From Sipunculus nudus (Eukaryota; Annelida; Sipuncula; Golfingiida; Sipunculidae), in the NCBI GenBank assembly GCA_026874595.1, contig CM049322.1, positions 55,526,386 through 55,590,385 on the forward strand: a stretch of DNA of 64,000 bases, in the 5' to 3' direction. Positions 1 through 10,939 of the stretch are shown piece after piece; positions within the stretch are counted from its first letter, which is position 1, and every line of letters starts with the position of its first letter. Made by a program: the position numbers and the translations under genes. The notes under the pieces were generated by a model that searched no databases, was not told the origin of the DNA, and saw only the letters and a program-made list of their open reading frames with translations.

Positions 1-610
1 TGTTTATGCTCTGTAACACAATCCTATCCGATCCCTTGCACTCTGAAGTAAGCAAGGTATTTTGTGCAACCTCGTGCTCCTTGGACGAATCACGTTCACC
101 AGCCGGTCAAAATCGAGCACCCCCTCGCAGCCAAGTGAAAAATATGAGATGCATCGTCAAAATATTTGACAGTAAAGGGAAGCCTGAAAATAGTATGGTC
201 ATATATTTTTTTCCGCAGGTGTCTACGTGATCGTAATTAATACTATTTTTTTTATTATTTTTTATTCAATAATCTTTTATAAATCCATATAACTGGTAAA
301 TGATTATATTTTTGATAAACAAATACAAATAAACACGTTGAGTGTGTATGTGCATTTCGTGTGTTAATTATTTATGAGAATGCTATCCAAAATAATTAAA
401 AGAGACACGCTATATATTATGAATAAACATAAAGGGTTTACCATTTAGATTACCTTTTCACACTGATAAGTAACATGACCAGTACAGGTATAAGTGGTAT
501 TTAAGTCATTAATCTTACTCATCTTACTCATTCAGCACTTGAATTATGTCTTGATATAATTAAATGTATACAAATGCTCAGTTTCTTGACAAAATTATGC
601 CTGCTACCTA
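1..610 (+). repeat. Unit start block, copy in A
   Basis: The block starts with the GTTTATGCTCTGTAACAC sequence found again at 16,693, 27,868 (diverged) and 47,758. It holds a 74-codon ORF (6-230; repeated identically at 47,763-47,987) whose first roughly 38 codons align without gaps to unit C. Differences there are only mildly enriched at third positions (about 9 of 21 by hand count), and the C and B copies are not open to the same end, so I do not call it a gene. In B, C and D a TATATAAG box lies just upstream; in A that position falls before the window. Confidence 0.75.
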
Positions 611-719
611 TATAGTAATTGCGCAAATGGTTAATTAGACATTGAAGCATTCTTAAGTATTTCATTTTACCGAGATATTCATTTACTCTAAAAGAACAAA
701 TCCAAGTTAGCCCAAATCG

Positions 720-3480
720 GTATCAACATCAAAGATAAGCTGATGCGTTTGATGAAAATATGTTTGTATCAGGTTTCAGAAAACCAGTCCATGTATTGCA
801 AAAAAAAATAATAAAAACCGATTCAAAGCAGATCCGTCTGGGACGGAATAGGAATGCTCTATGACTTCTCTTAACAATACATGTAGATATATAATGAGGT
901 TAATGGACATATCGTGTTTTAAGGGCAAATGTCAATTGACAGTTAACTGCAGGCTGGCTCTTTTGAAAAAAATATATTCCCTCCATGTCGGCATCTAGGT
1001 CAAAATCTATTTATGTGGCTGAGCCAGAAAGGTAATCCCTGTGACTGATAACAGTATGTGCCGACAACTGTTGTTAGCAAATTCACTGTAGCTGCTTTCT
1101 AAACAAACATCAGGTTTCCACATATACATGATGATAACGCAACGTTAAAGCATGATGACTAAGCAATAACTTTCTATGAATGGATTACTGCTTTGGGTAA
1201 AACATGTTTGCTAAGAATAAGCAAGAAGCACTAACTGTACAGTAAATGGAATACACTACGTTATGCAAGAGCTCCTGTTTTGAGAGAAAGATTTTCTGAG
1301 ATTTCCTTTTATTACAAGTTCCCAGAGTCCTCTATCTGTGATGCTCTGAGAGGTATTTACTTGAATTTTTTTTTTTTTTTTTTGATATCTGGGGCAGAAT
1401 TAAGACTACGCTACATGAGTAGGACTTCACTACGAGTTTGTGTGTCCCTTGAGCTTCACCTGTATTGATTGCAAAACCCATATTTGAAGAAAATACGTAA
1501 ACGTTCCCTTTTTCCGGCAAGCTTTCGTTCCCTTTAACGCTCGATCAACCATATCCGACAGTGAAGAGGTTTCCAGAATCTATGGTAGGACTTTGAGCAC
1601 CAAAGGTTTGTTTATATGATTTCGGTGGAAAAATAACAAATAAGAACTGTAGGTGTTCTAGCCAAATAAAAACGGCTACAAACCTCAAAAACTAAACCAT
1701 AAACCTGGTTGAAAACACTTTACATTCATAATGGAAATACTACATCTGTTTTGTACGGGGGTCATGATTACGAATTTATTGTTCCATATTCTTTAATATA
1801 TTTTTTTTGGATAAAATGCGATCTCTTGCTTACATGAGTTGGAGATGTCTCAATGCGTTTCAAGAGGATATAAAATTGACTGCGCAGTGAACCGTTAAAA
1901 TAATCACTATAATTTGAGGCGTAAATTTACATAGACCGGTTGTAAAATGAATATTTAAAATGCTTTACAGTAATTTCAATTATGTACAGAATAATGGCTT
2001 TTTGTTTGCAATAGACTGTTGCGGTCGTCACTGTTGCACATTCTCCAGTCTTCTCTTTCTATTATGTTCGGAATTAATGACACATATACACACACATATA
2101 CATTGCATTATCATGATTAAACCGGACGGATGGTCTGTATGTCATTGAAAAAAAAGTAACAATAAAAAACAAATGATTGGTAAAATAGAAGCACACATCC
2201 ACTTACCAGATGTGTACAGTTGGTTTTCAACTCAACAATTGTTCCGTACCTGCATATTCTGTTCTAAAACGCACCTTACTATTGATGCAATGAAGCATCA
2301 GCCCGTAATCTATATGTTTTCATTATATTAGTAACATAAACAGTGTTTTTTGCATACATTATATCCTACGCAGGCGCATATGTACCAAGTTAGAATTGTC
2401 ATGTTGTTGCTGGTGGGCGTCTTTCCCAACGCTGATATCACAATTATGAGGGTACATAAAATTGAAAGAGTATTTTGCTGCTGCCAGTTCTGAATAATAA
2501 CAATTATAGACCTTATTGAAAAGTAAAATCAGAGCAAGCAATCGTACCTCACATTCAGACATAACCGTGGCTTTACTTCATGATATATTGATTAACAGCC
2601 CCAGATAATAAATGTGAAATGCAACTTTTCTATGTTCGCTTGCCAAATTAAATGTGAAAAGTTACCCTTGTAGGCCGAATGATAGTTTATTAGAATGAAG
2701 GTAACTATATGAATTAAACAAAATTAGCCTATATGAATATAAGCCTATGACAGGCTATGTCACCGCATGGCTATGACACGGCAAGGCAACACCATCAGCA
2801 CCATACGCGGGGTGAAGTCAGATGATGTTGGTCACCTAACAAACAAAATACTGTACATTTCAGTGTCTCTACTCAGAATTTATTTCGTTTGTGTCTATTC
2901 TTACTTCAAACTTCCGCTCTCCGTGGTCTGTTTGATTTTTAATGATGTTAGTTTAAAAATCATGCATAAGTGTGACGAATGAAAGCGACGTAAACATAAA
3001 TTACAATAAAACATTTCGATAAACACGGAAACGATTGTTGGATAAAGAGAAAAATTGTATCAGGTTTAGCCTAATCGAAAAAGGTTTACAACGCCTATAC
3101 AAACTACTGATACCGATAGTTATAAAAATAAAAATAATCTGATTATTGAACACATTTAGCATCAGAATGTAAAAAAATCACAATTCGCACATTAAGGCAT
3201 ACGTAAGAAAGCCGATATGCCGAATGGTTTTCGAAATGTTGTCGTGTCATTAGCCATGATAAGGCCTATTAGTAAACTAGTATAGCTGGCATCACAAGAC
3301 ACACGACTGGATCTGTCTACGTTTTATCGGATTGGGTTGAGTTTGGTCAAAATAAATACCCAATAGGCCTATCAATAATATAATTACATATGCATAAAAT
3401 GTAAGGTTTACAGAAGAAGCCTACATCACAAACACAGGCTTGTGTTTCAAGGCATGTGCCGGTTCAATGCTGCATTGACC
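720..3480 (+). repeat. Paralogous module A1, related to C 30,490-32,690
   Basis: Ordered blocks here recur in diverged form in unit C. They are the CAATTGAC block with GAGCCAGA (about 930-1,030), an ACTGTACAGTAAA block, the GAGAGGTATTTACT block, the TCTCAATGCGTTTCA block (about 1,850), the 37-codon ORF block (about 2,340-2,500) and the GGTCACCTAACAAAC block (about 2,830). Relatives of the early blocks also occur at 5,030-5,980, 14,250-15,540, 23,300-24,190 and 40,600-40,890, so the module was copied several times within units. No ORF is preserved across all copies. I see no other gene in it. Confidence 0.8.
2380..2493 (+). CDS. 37-codon ORF with hydrophobic N-terminus, candidate secreted peptide
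   Basis: The ORF starts MYQVRIVMLLLVGVF and ends CCCQF. The N-terminal 15 residues look like a signal peptide or anchor, followed by a short polar stretch and a C-terminal run of three cysteines. The copy at 50,137-50,250 is identical over the ORF. The paralogous ORF at 9,008-9,121 has the same length and a similar start and end (MLLVITVITLLVGVF and SCCQL). Two compensating single-base indels put the middle of the two proteins in different frames. The start is the only ATG after a conserved CAG-GCGCAT leader that resembles a splice acceptor with a poor pyrimidine tract. Other paralogues are broken. It may be a small peptide exon, a decaying one, or chance; expression data are needed to decide. 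Confidence 0.25.
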   Translation: MYQVRIVMLLLVGVFPNADITIMRVHKIERVFCCCQF

Positions 3481-3584
3481 CTGTCGCATCGTCCTACAGT
3501 CGATGCTGACGTTGCTACAGATGTCTCTTTTATTGTATGCACCAGTCTTACATGTGTATGTTCAGTGCTAGCATTCTCTGTTGA

Positions 3585-4330
3585 TATGGCGGCATAGCCC
3601 GGCCCACGCGTGGGGTCTGACGTGTAAACAGCGTTCATGCTAGTCTGGCGTCTTCTCGCCTGGCCGAGCCGGGCCGGCCCACGTGTGAACCCTGATAAGT
3701 AGAAATACAGCGTTCTTTGTTCATGATGTTTCCTGTAACGTGTGTATTGTTTGGTTCTTTAGATTGTTAGGGAAATGGAAAGTTCTCGGCTTGAGGTGAA
3801 AAGTTATAAATAAGGAAAAATACTCCTGCGGACACGGAAGAGTGTTGGTCAGTTTGTGGGACCTTTTCCGATACATGCATCAGTTATAGATCTTCTTCAA
3901 AATTTATAACGGTTTTTATATAGTCTTCAGTTTGTCTTTCGGATCACTGCCAGGATATCACTTTTGGAATACAGTAGATTGATTTTGTGATTACGTCGGA
4001 CTGTTATTCTCTGAGAAGATTTGTGTGAACTGTTTATCCGACGTATACATTTTAAAGGGCTATTAGCCGTGACAGTGGTGGTATCCAGGTACTGTACACT
4101 TTGTTTATTATAATGTGAAACTGTATTGATTTTCTGTTGTACTGTCGTTATAATGTGTAATTCTATTGATTTAGTGTATTGCAATATAAGGGTTGTTATA
4201 AGAATAGATTATAATTATTTGTTGACAAAAAACACCGACTTCTGTATTCATTCCCCTAGACATTTCACGCTGCCTAGTGTTAGAGAATCTGATTTTTATC
4301 TCCATAACAAATATAGGCTCGTAACGAATA
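3585..4330 (+). promoter_or_regulatory. GC-rich patch and TATA box in an A/D-specific stretch, candidate promoter
   Basis: Unit C jumps from the equivalent of about 3,490 to about 4,385, so this stretch is specific to A and D. It has a locally GC-rich patch (about 3,590-3,690) containing the perfect palindrome CCCACGCGTGGG (3,603-3,614) and a second GGGCCGGCCCACGTG-type motif. About 190 bases on there is a TATAAATA match (about 3,804) followed by non-repetitive sequence. Downstream short ORFs (for example 4,126-4,335) are not recognisable. Reading this as a promoter with a 5' exon is an inference; the same layout is kept at about 51,342-52,087. Confidence 0.25.
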
Positions 4331-4603
4331 CGTGATCTGGGTTCCGTAACAACTTAAGTTTATATGAAACATCTAATGCAAATACACAGAAACCCAAGTT
4401 ATTCGTTCAATTCAGTGATGGCTAGATAAACACCCTTTTATATAAAAAGAGTAGTTTTATTATTATTATTTTTTGTTTTTGCTTTTAAATTTTTATTACA
4501 GGTCTATATATGTTCCACCTGTGTTATAGAAGATATCTAGGATATATTGGATGAACAGCAGGCTTATATATGAGCTTTCCCGTACATCCCGTACTAAAGC
4601 TCT

Positions 4604-4614
4604 TTGTATATATA

Positions 4615-4663
<49 letters not shown>

Positions 4664-4665
4664 GT
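4604..4665 (+). repeat. (TA)n microsatellite
   Basis: Nearly pure TA dinucleotides with a few interruptions; shorter in unit D (about 52,363-52,407). Translations across it are low-complexity Ile-Tyr runs and not genes. Confidence 0.9.
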
Positions 4666-5029
4666 ATATTACAGAAAGGGTTTGATTGCCATTCCAGGAT
4701 CAAAGTGCTTGATACATAAAGTAGAGCTGCTATAAGTTCATAAAAATGCATCAATGTAATAATGTCATCAGGTGACTGAATGGGGTTGGTTTGTGTTTGT
4801 TCATGTATGGGTGCGTGTGCGAGATTATTTACGGTTGGCTGGTTTTTGCTGTATGATGCCTGCAAGTGTTAAGGTATTCACTTCGTTTATTAAGGAGTGG
4901 CGTTCTTTTGTACGTTATGATTTGTAGCTTTTCTTTTTCGCATAGGTTACACCTGTTATTCATTGTTGTTGTAGTTGGCTGAGCTATAATAGACCATGTG
5001 ATACAGTGTGTTTGAGCAAGGGTGATTAA

Positions 5030-7220
5030 CGCTGTGACTGATATTAAGTAGGTTCAGTCAGTGAACTGTTTTTTTAGTGTTTTTTTCGACAATTCACTGT
5101 AGCTGTTGTCCTGCACACAGCGGGTATCAATATACACAACGCAGCTTTAACGAGTGGTAGACTTAGTAATAACGTTCAATGAACAAGTGGATTGTCGCTT
5201 TGTGTAACACATGTCTGCTATGAAAGAACACTAACCACCAAATGTACAGTATACACATAACACTAGGTTATGTTTTGGTTTCTGTATCGCGAAGAAAAAT
5301 GCCTGGGATTTTCGTTTCATCTCAACGTGGGTGTCCTCAACCTCAAACGGTTGAGAGGTGTTTGACAGAAATAAAATTGTAGAAAAGCAGGATTATAGCG
5401 TCGATTGTAAGTCGGACTTCTACGCTAGTTTGTTTGTTCCCTGGGCTTAACCTGCCTTGTTTGCAAAACAGATATTTTCCGAAAATGAATAGACGCTCCC
5501 TTTCCCGACTGACTAGCGTTTATGTCATCGTGGGATCTTCCACATTCGACATTGGTGAAGATTTTAGATTATCAGATAGACCTTCGATCAGCGTGAATTT
5601 GTATTATATTCCGGATGAAACATATCAAACGCTAAGTGTAGGTGTCATAGAAAAATAATAAAATTATAAACCTAAGGAACCCAAACATAGGACCATGTGG
5701 ATGAATTGAAAACATTAAATTTGTATGGAATATTAACATCTGTTTTATAAGATGGTCATGGTTATGGACTTGCTGTTTATATTATTCCGTTTTTATTAAT
5801 ATACCTATTTTTGTTAAAAATCTGATCTCTATGTGTTTACATGAGATAGTGATGTCTCAATGCGTTTCAGAAGTGTATAAAACATCGAGATCGCGAAGGA
5901 AAGAGGTATGACAGTCATCATAAATTTAAGCATAAACTTGTATTAAACAGAGGTTATTAACTACTGAGTTACAAAAAAGTCTGGTTGCGGGTGGTATAAC
6001 AAAATATTACACGGACTAACATGTGACAATATGTAGGATGTAGGTCATACAGTACACATTCAGAAACAAGAAAAGCAAAGAAGAAAGAGCTCTTGAGTTG
6101 TGTAATAGTCCCGAAATTGATATAATCCATTCAATAATTTAAATAATAAAAAATATTATTGTTTAAAAGAGTAAAATGACAAGAAAACAATTGTATCATT
6201 ATTCCTGTAATGTGAAATATATGAAATAGTCATTTGTAACAGAACCAAAGAATGTTCGTCATAGAATATTTATGCATATGGCAACATACACATTAGCAGA
6301 AGCAAGTACTTTCATTGTAAATTTAGTATAAGTATTTTGTCTATTGCTTTACTTGTATAATGATGAAAAATATTATGTGTATGATGCCAATGATGCAAAA
6401 TTAATAAATATATGACATTTAAGTTCTAAGTCAGGAACAAAAACAAAAACGCTCTTGAAATGGAAAAGAATAAACTTATTAGTAATCTCACTGTGCATAA
6501 AGCAATTAGGAACAACTTAATATAAAATTAAATGAAATACACCACATACAAGCATAGAGATATGTTTTGCTTTCGCGATTTACACGGCATGTAGAAGGAG
6601 AAAAGGGCATACCACTTTTCTATATTTAGAAAAAAAATAACTTAAGACGAACACCACATTAAAACACAGGGAAATGAATTTATGGAGAAGAAAATTTAAA
6701 TGATTGCAACAACTACATTTGATTTTTCTACAGTCATGCAATCTCAAATGTATAAATAGGGATAAACTGGCTATGATTTCCTAAAATTTCGAAAAATTTA
6801 AAATTTACAGGAAAATAGCTCGAGCAAATTTTTTTTTTCAAGGAGCGTTTCAAAGCACTAATGGACCCAATGGAGATGTATTTAACGAATATAGACCAGT
6901 CCTATGAAAAGAAACGTTCTTTCTCATGAGACTGGTCTATGTGTAAAAAGACTCGCAGTATTTACGCCACTTAAAAAAGAAATATCAAATACAACCTCTT
7001 ATAGTAACAAACCTCTTGTTAAACGGCCCAATTCACATTGACCAATCTGGTTTTGTCCCGGAAACTTATTTAGGTAAAACCCCAGTAAAATAGGGATGTT
7101 CTAAATATAACAATATTAAATAAATCATTAAATAACTATTTTTACAGAAAACATTGGAAATGGTTTAAATAAATATATTTTTAACGATTTAAAATGTTTT
7201 ATAGTGATTTAATTTGTATG
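5030..7220 (+). repeat. Paralogous module A2 (first part), related to A3 14,390-15,800 and A1
   Basis: The blocks follow the order seen in A1 and A3: CACTGTAGCTG, the GTACAGTA block, GAGAGGTGTTTGACAG, a single copy of the GCAGGATTATAGCGTCG motif that is expanded in A3, the TCTCAATGCGTTTCAG block, and CAACCTCTTATAGTAACAAACCTC (compare 15,725). The 75-codon ORF at 5,434-5,658 is not open in A1 and is frameshifted in D (about 53,320), so I do not call it. From 5,980 to 6,840 I see only AT-rich sequence. Confidence 0.7.
6891..6940. repeat. 50-base near-perfect palindrome
   Basis: ATAGACCAGTC at one end is matched by GACTGGTCTAT at the other, and the interior continues as an imperfect palindrome around a central AACGTT. 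Only a few positions fail to pair. It could fold into a hairpin or bind a dimeric protein. It is kept at 54,627-54,676 in unit D, and I found no copy in B or C. Confidence 0.85.
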
Positions 7221-9480
7221 GAGAAGAATGTGTATGTGTTTACAAGCGAACGTGGGGGTCGTCAAGATTTCACATGCTTCCTTATGTGTTTATATCTTAA
7301 GGGAGGAATAAAGGAGCTTGCTTCTGGATTTACATGATGTATAAACGTTATAAATGACGAAAACATACCACTTTACTACATGGTATGACATTAAAAACAG
7401 AACACTTTATTTAGATTATCATTATGACACATTTCTCTCCATGTTTTTTAATAGAACACAATTGATTTATATAGAACATACCAAGCCAATAGAAATCTCT
7501 CCTCTTACTGCAGAGTGCTATGGCTTGTTAAATATAAACCTATTGAAATAAAAGATATTTTTTTTACAAATTATATTTTCTTACACATAATTATATAAAA
7601 TATAAGATGGGTACTATAATGATCGAATACGCTCATACAAAAAAACTGGCAAGTTCATTTATAAACATAAAAAAAACTACTGCCTTTTCTGAGCAAACCA
7701 TCTTTCACAAACAAATCTTGTCAAGGCAACGGAAAAAAGCTACAAACCAAGCTATGCTTTTCGGAATAGGCATACATTCTTTACTTACCGAATCGTTACA
7801 GCACATTATGTACATGCAAAACATGTAAAATAAGGATTTCGTGTTTAAAATATTTCAACGGTTATTAAAATGAATCGTATATGGGTGTTATGTATTTTAT
7901 GTAGGCGTGGCCTTCTATCACAAAATTTGTATGGTGTGGCCAAAGAACATGTTAAGTGATACCAACACCCGGCGTGAAGGGGTGAGTGGAGATCATAAAG
8001 TACTTGGGTCTAGACAACCAGTGAGTGCAGTTGGTTTGTTGAACATCTTAATCACAAAAAAAAAACACTCAGCTACAGGCTGGATGAACAGTGGTTCGTA
8101 GCAATGGGAATTTGCGATGGTGACAGTACATGTATATGCGTTAATGGCTTTGTCTTTATTTCATATTAAAGCATATTATTTAGAACTATTTGTACCCCTA
8201 TTTACATAAAGGTGCATGGATGCATATAAGCTTGTGTAATGATGCGTATACATTTGTGTATAAATGAGTGATGCGGTTTAACCGACTGTTCCCCAATATA
8301 CCATGACAATGCCCTGTATACTGAGACAGAGTGTTTGCAAGTGTTGCTGTAAAGACACATCGAGGCGTAACATAAAAAAAAAGAAATAAGAAATGAGCAA
8401 GTAAACGAGTCACGTTGAGGCGAACCTTTTCATAATGTCATAAATAGTTTCACTGCATCGTGCTTTCATGAATTTAAGTTTTATTGTGTCCTAAGAGAAG
8501 GACCGTTGATAACAATTCTAGAAGCATGTTGTAGCTATGAAACAAACCTATTGTAGGGGCAGGAGTTTGTTAATTGAATTAGGCAAACCAAGACTGGTAA
8601 CCCTGTTAGAACTATTTTCCAAAGACACCGGACCTAAGTACCCTATGGTCCCTATATATAAATTGTATTTGTGTATAATAAAATAAACAGGTGTATTTTC
8701 TGCAGGTTTGTTTTGTTGTATTTTCTGCGTAACGTCTGAACTGGCAAATTAAGCCAGAAACGTGTACCAAGGAATGTAGGTTTTAAGAACTGATGGGTCA
8801 CATCAATACATAAAACCACAAACTATATGCACAGAGTTGGTTTTGAAAACAATAATTATTGTGTGCCTACATGGTCTGTACTAAAAACAGAAATAATTAT
8901 TGACAAAACGGCACCGCGAAAGCACCAACCCACATACCATATGTTCTTAAAATATTTGGAACACAAACAGTGTTGTTTTGCACACGATCTCTCCCACACA
9001 GGCCCATATGCTCCTAGTTATTACTGTCATAACATTGCTAGTGGGCGTCTTTTCAAAACGCTGGAATCACAATTATGAGGGCTCATTCAATTCAAAAGTA
9101 TTGAGCTGCTGCCAGCTCTGAGTGTTTTGTTTAGAGATTTATGTATATGATGAAAATAAAATGAAGCATATATTATATGGAAACCAAACATCCGAGTATG
9201 CATTCCAGCCTTACTTCAAACTCTGGAATAACTTTGGGTTTACTTAATGATTTATCGATAGACATATCCAATATTACACCAGAAAAATGACTGTATTCAA
9301 CAAACTTTAAATCGAAAGTAACCTGAGACATCTTACCATTAAAGAATAATATTGCGAGAATAACGTTACAGAAAGAATCATTATATATCACGAATACTGC
9401 TTGAGAAATAACGTTATAATATCGATTTTATCTCATCATATTAATGCCACATAACATAACTTAATTCAATAAAGTAAGAG
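7220..9480 (+). repeat. Module A2 (second part), related to B 19,780-21,290
   Basis: Unit B carries the same blocks in the same order, clearly diverged: GGAGCTTGCTTCTGGAT, CATTATGACACATTT, the GCAGAGTGCTATGGCTTG block, ATGCTTTTCGGAATAGG, the CTGAACTGGCA block, TGATGGGTCACATCA, and the 37-codon ORF block (about 8,980-9,130). Short ORFs here (for example 7,354-7,551, 7,607-7,828 and 8,827-9,078) are either broken by indels in unit B or lie in other frames there. I see no recognisable gene apart from the small ORF listed separately. Confidence 0.75.
9008..9121 (+). CDS. 37-codon ORF, MLLVITVITLLVGVF start and CCQL end, candidate secreted peptide
   Basis: The predicted peptide has a hydrophobic N-terminal 15 residues, then SKRWNHNYEGSFNSK, and ends SCCQL. 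The B relative (20,827 onward) keeps TLLVGV, KR, N.NY.GSFNS in the same frame but has lost the ATG at this position and runs past the end. The unit D copy has TCA changed to TAA after the hydrophobic segment. Because the near-identical duplicate is broken, this is either a gene lost in D or not a functional gene at all. Confidence 0.25.
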   Translation: MLLVITVITLLVGVFSKRWNHNYEGSFNSKVLSCCQL

Positions 9481-9510
9481 AGAAATGAATATATTATGTG
9501 CTTCAGGGTT

Positions 9511-9735
9511 TTATCCTTGAGCACCGTGTACACCGACACAGAGTTTGGTTAAATACATCTCTAATGTCAGTAGATTAATGAGATTTAACGGTATTTTCAA
9601 CATGATGTGTTCAACGATTTGTAAGCTGATAGTTTCACAATTATAAGGGCAGCCCTTGTCTTCCGAGGCACGTGGTATCTCATTTTCCTCTCTGGTAATG
9701 GGATTTATTTCATGATGGTATAATAAGTGGTTCAC
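9511..9735 (-). CDS. Minus-strand ORF with the GCPxN...LKIPLxLxN motif, possible old exon
   Basis: The minus-strand reading contains DKGCPYN, then TISLQIVEHIMLKIPLNL and INLLT. The same frame is readable in unit B at 21,340-21,480 (GCPDNYATISLQIID, then IMLKIPLNLINLLT) and at 24,713-24,916 (DEGCPHNYTTITLQLIE, then ILLKIPLDLFNIL). A fragment is at 37,516-37,767. Comparing the A and B copies by hand, about 11 of 17 base differences fall at third positions of this frame. Comparing the A and second B copies, second positions are the most conserved. This suggests coding history on the minus strand, but the homologous plus strand also looks exon-like in B and C. I do not recognise the family. Confidence 0.3.
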   Translation of the reverse strand: MNHLLYHHEINPITREENEIPRASEDKGCPYNCETISLQIVEHIMLKIPLNLINLLTLEMYLTKLCVGVHGAQG

Positions 9736-10130
9736 AGGCTTTTACCTTGGTGAAACATTATCTTTTTTTATCCTACTTCCCCTGGTAGTCATTCTAGGAC
9801 TGTTTAATGCCTCCCGCCAAAAGCGTGAGTGTATACAGAATATATAATTGAGCAACTATACTGGTTATTATAAAGTTACGAGACATGAGAGAACCAGTAT
9901 TTTGTTAGGAAGCGCGCACTCTCACTATTAAGTAACTATATGCAATCAATGGCTAAAAACCTCAAACATATGCTGAAATTTGTCATTATGCTTTTATCAT
10001 TTTTAACAATATTTTGTTTCTTTAAAGCTTCCCCTGTGTCTACCCTGTAATGTGGTGTCAACAAACTTTAGAACACAGAAAAACAGTACACCGAAAGGTA
10101 ATATTGGATATAATAAAACAAAGCATAGTC

Positions 10131-10939
10131 GCTATTTTGCCGGTACAGGTAAAATAGCCTATTACACATAAATGTCAATTTTGCCAATACAATAAAGACA
10201 GAAACTGTAACTTTGATATTTTCATACATCTAATTGCTTACATTGGGCCACTCATTTATTAAGAGGAGGTGTATAAGCAAGTGTTCCTGCTATTATGGTC
10301 ACATCATAAAAGTGAGAACTGACTTAATTAGGTGGATTGTTTGAGTTGTGTCATAGTGGTTACACCTTCAAAGAGGACTCTGCAGAGAGAAAGGCAATGA
10401 AAAATAAAATGTTTTAACGCTTATTACCTTTTGTTCTTTTTATATTCATAGTCTACAACATATTTTATGGTTTGCATAACCGGTTATATAGCCTACTGGG
10501 CTATGGTTATGGATAGTCTATATGAATATAGTTTCGTGTATTCTCATATGCAAAAAAATGATTATAAATACGCTTATTACGTCCTGTGTTTATACAGAAT
10601 CTACAACATTGGTCACAGATTTATCTTTCCGGACACATAACACCAACTGAGACTCAAACAGCCCGCCTAATTAAGTCAGTACACCCTTTCATGATGTGAC
10701 CACAGTAGCAAAAACTCTTAAGTGTCTTAGAAATCTTATTTTCTTAATATGAACTCACGTTTAAGGTCGTGCAAAGGTCTTAATAATGCAAGGCATCCTG
10801 ACATGTTAGCTTTTTTTAAAATTAATGATACAATCAAAGTTATTGTGGGTGTCTCTATTCTACAGAAAAAATAGACATTTGTATGTAATAGGCCATTTTA
10901 CCCGTACCGGCAATACAGCCTGCTGGACGGCAAAATAGC
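10131..10939. mobile_element. Fold-back (inverted repeat) element, about 0.8 kb
   Basis: The element is bounded by perfect 12-bp inverted ends, GCTATTTTGCCG and CGGCAAAATAGC. The arms stay complementary far inward. GGTACAGGTAAAATAG-GCCTATTACA pairs with its complement near 10,890-10,915. TAACTTTGAT pairs near 10,835. The GGTCACATCAT and GACTTAATTAGG blocks (about 10,298-10,335) pair near 10,665-10,705. There is no ORF, so it would be non-autonomous. The equivalent position in unit B lacks it, so it entered the A/D lineage after the A-B split. I could not find a clear target-site duplication, so the superfamily is unassigned. Confidence 0.7.

Noticed and set aside
6-230. 74-codon ORF after the unit-start block, intact in both A and D
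   Set aside because: A and D are too similar for intactness to mean much. The C relative lacks the ATG and ends early, the B relative diverges, and third-position bias is weak. Kept only as a note under the unit-start block.
5434-5658. 74-codon ORF in module A2
   Set aside because: Frameshifted in the unit D copy near 53,320 and not open in module A1.
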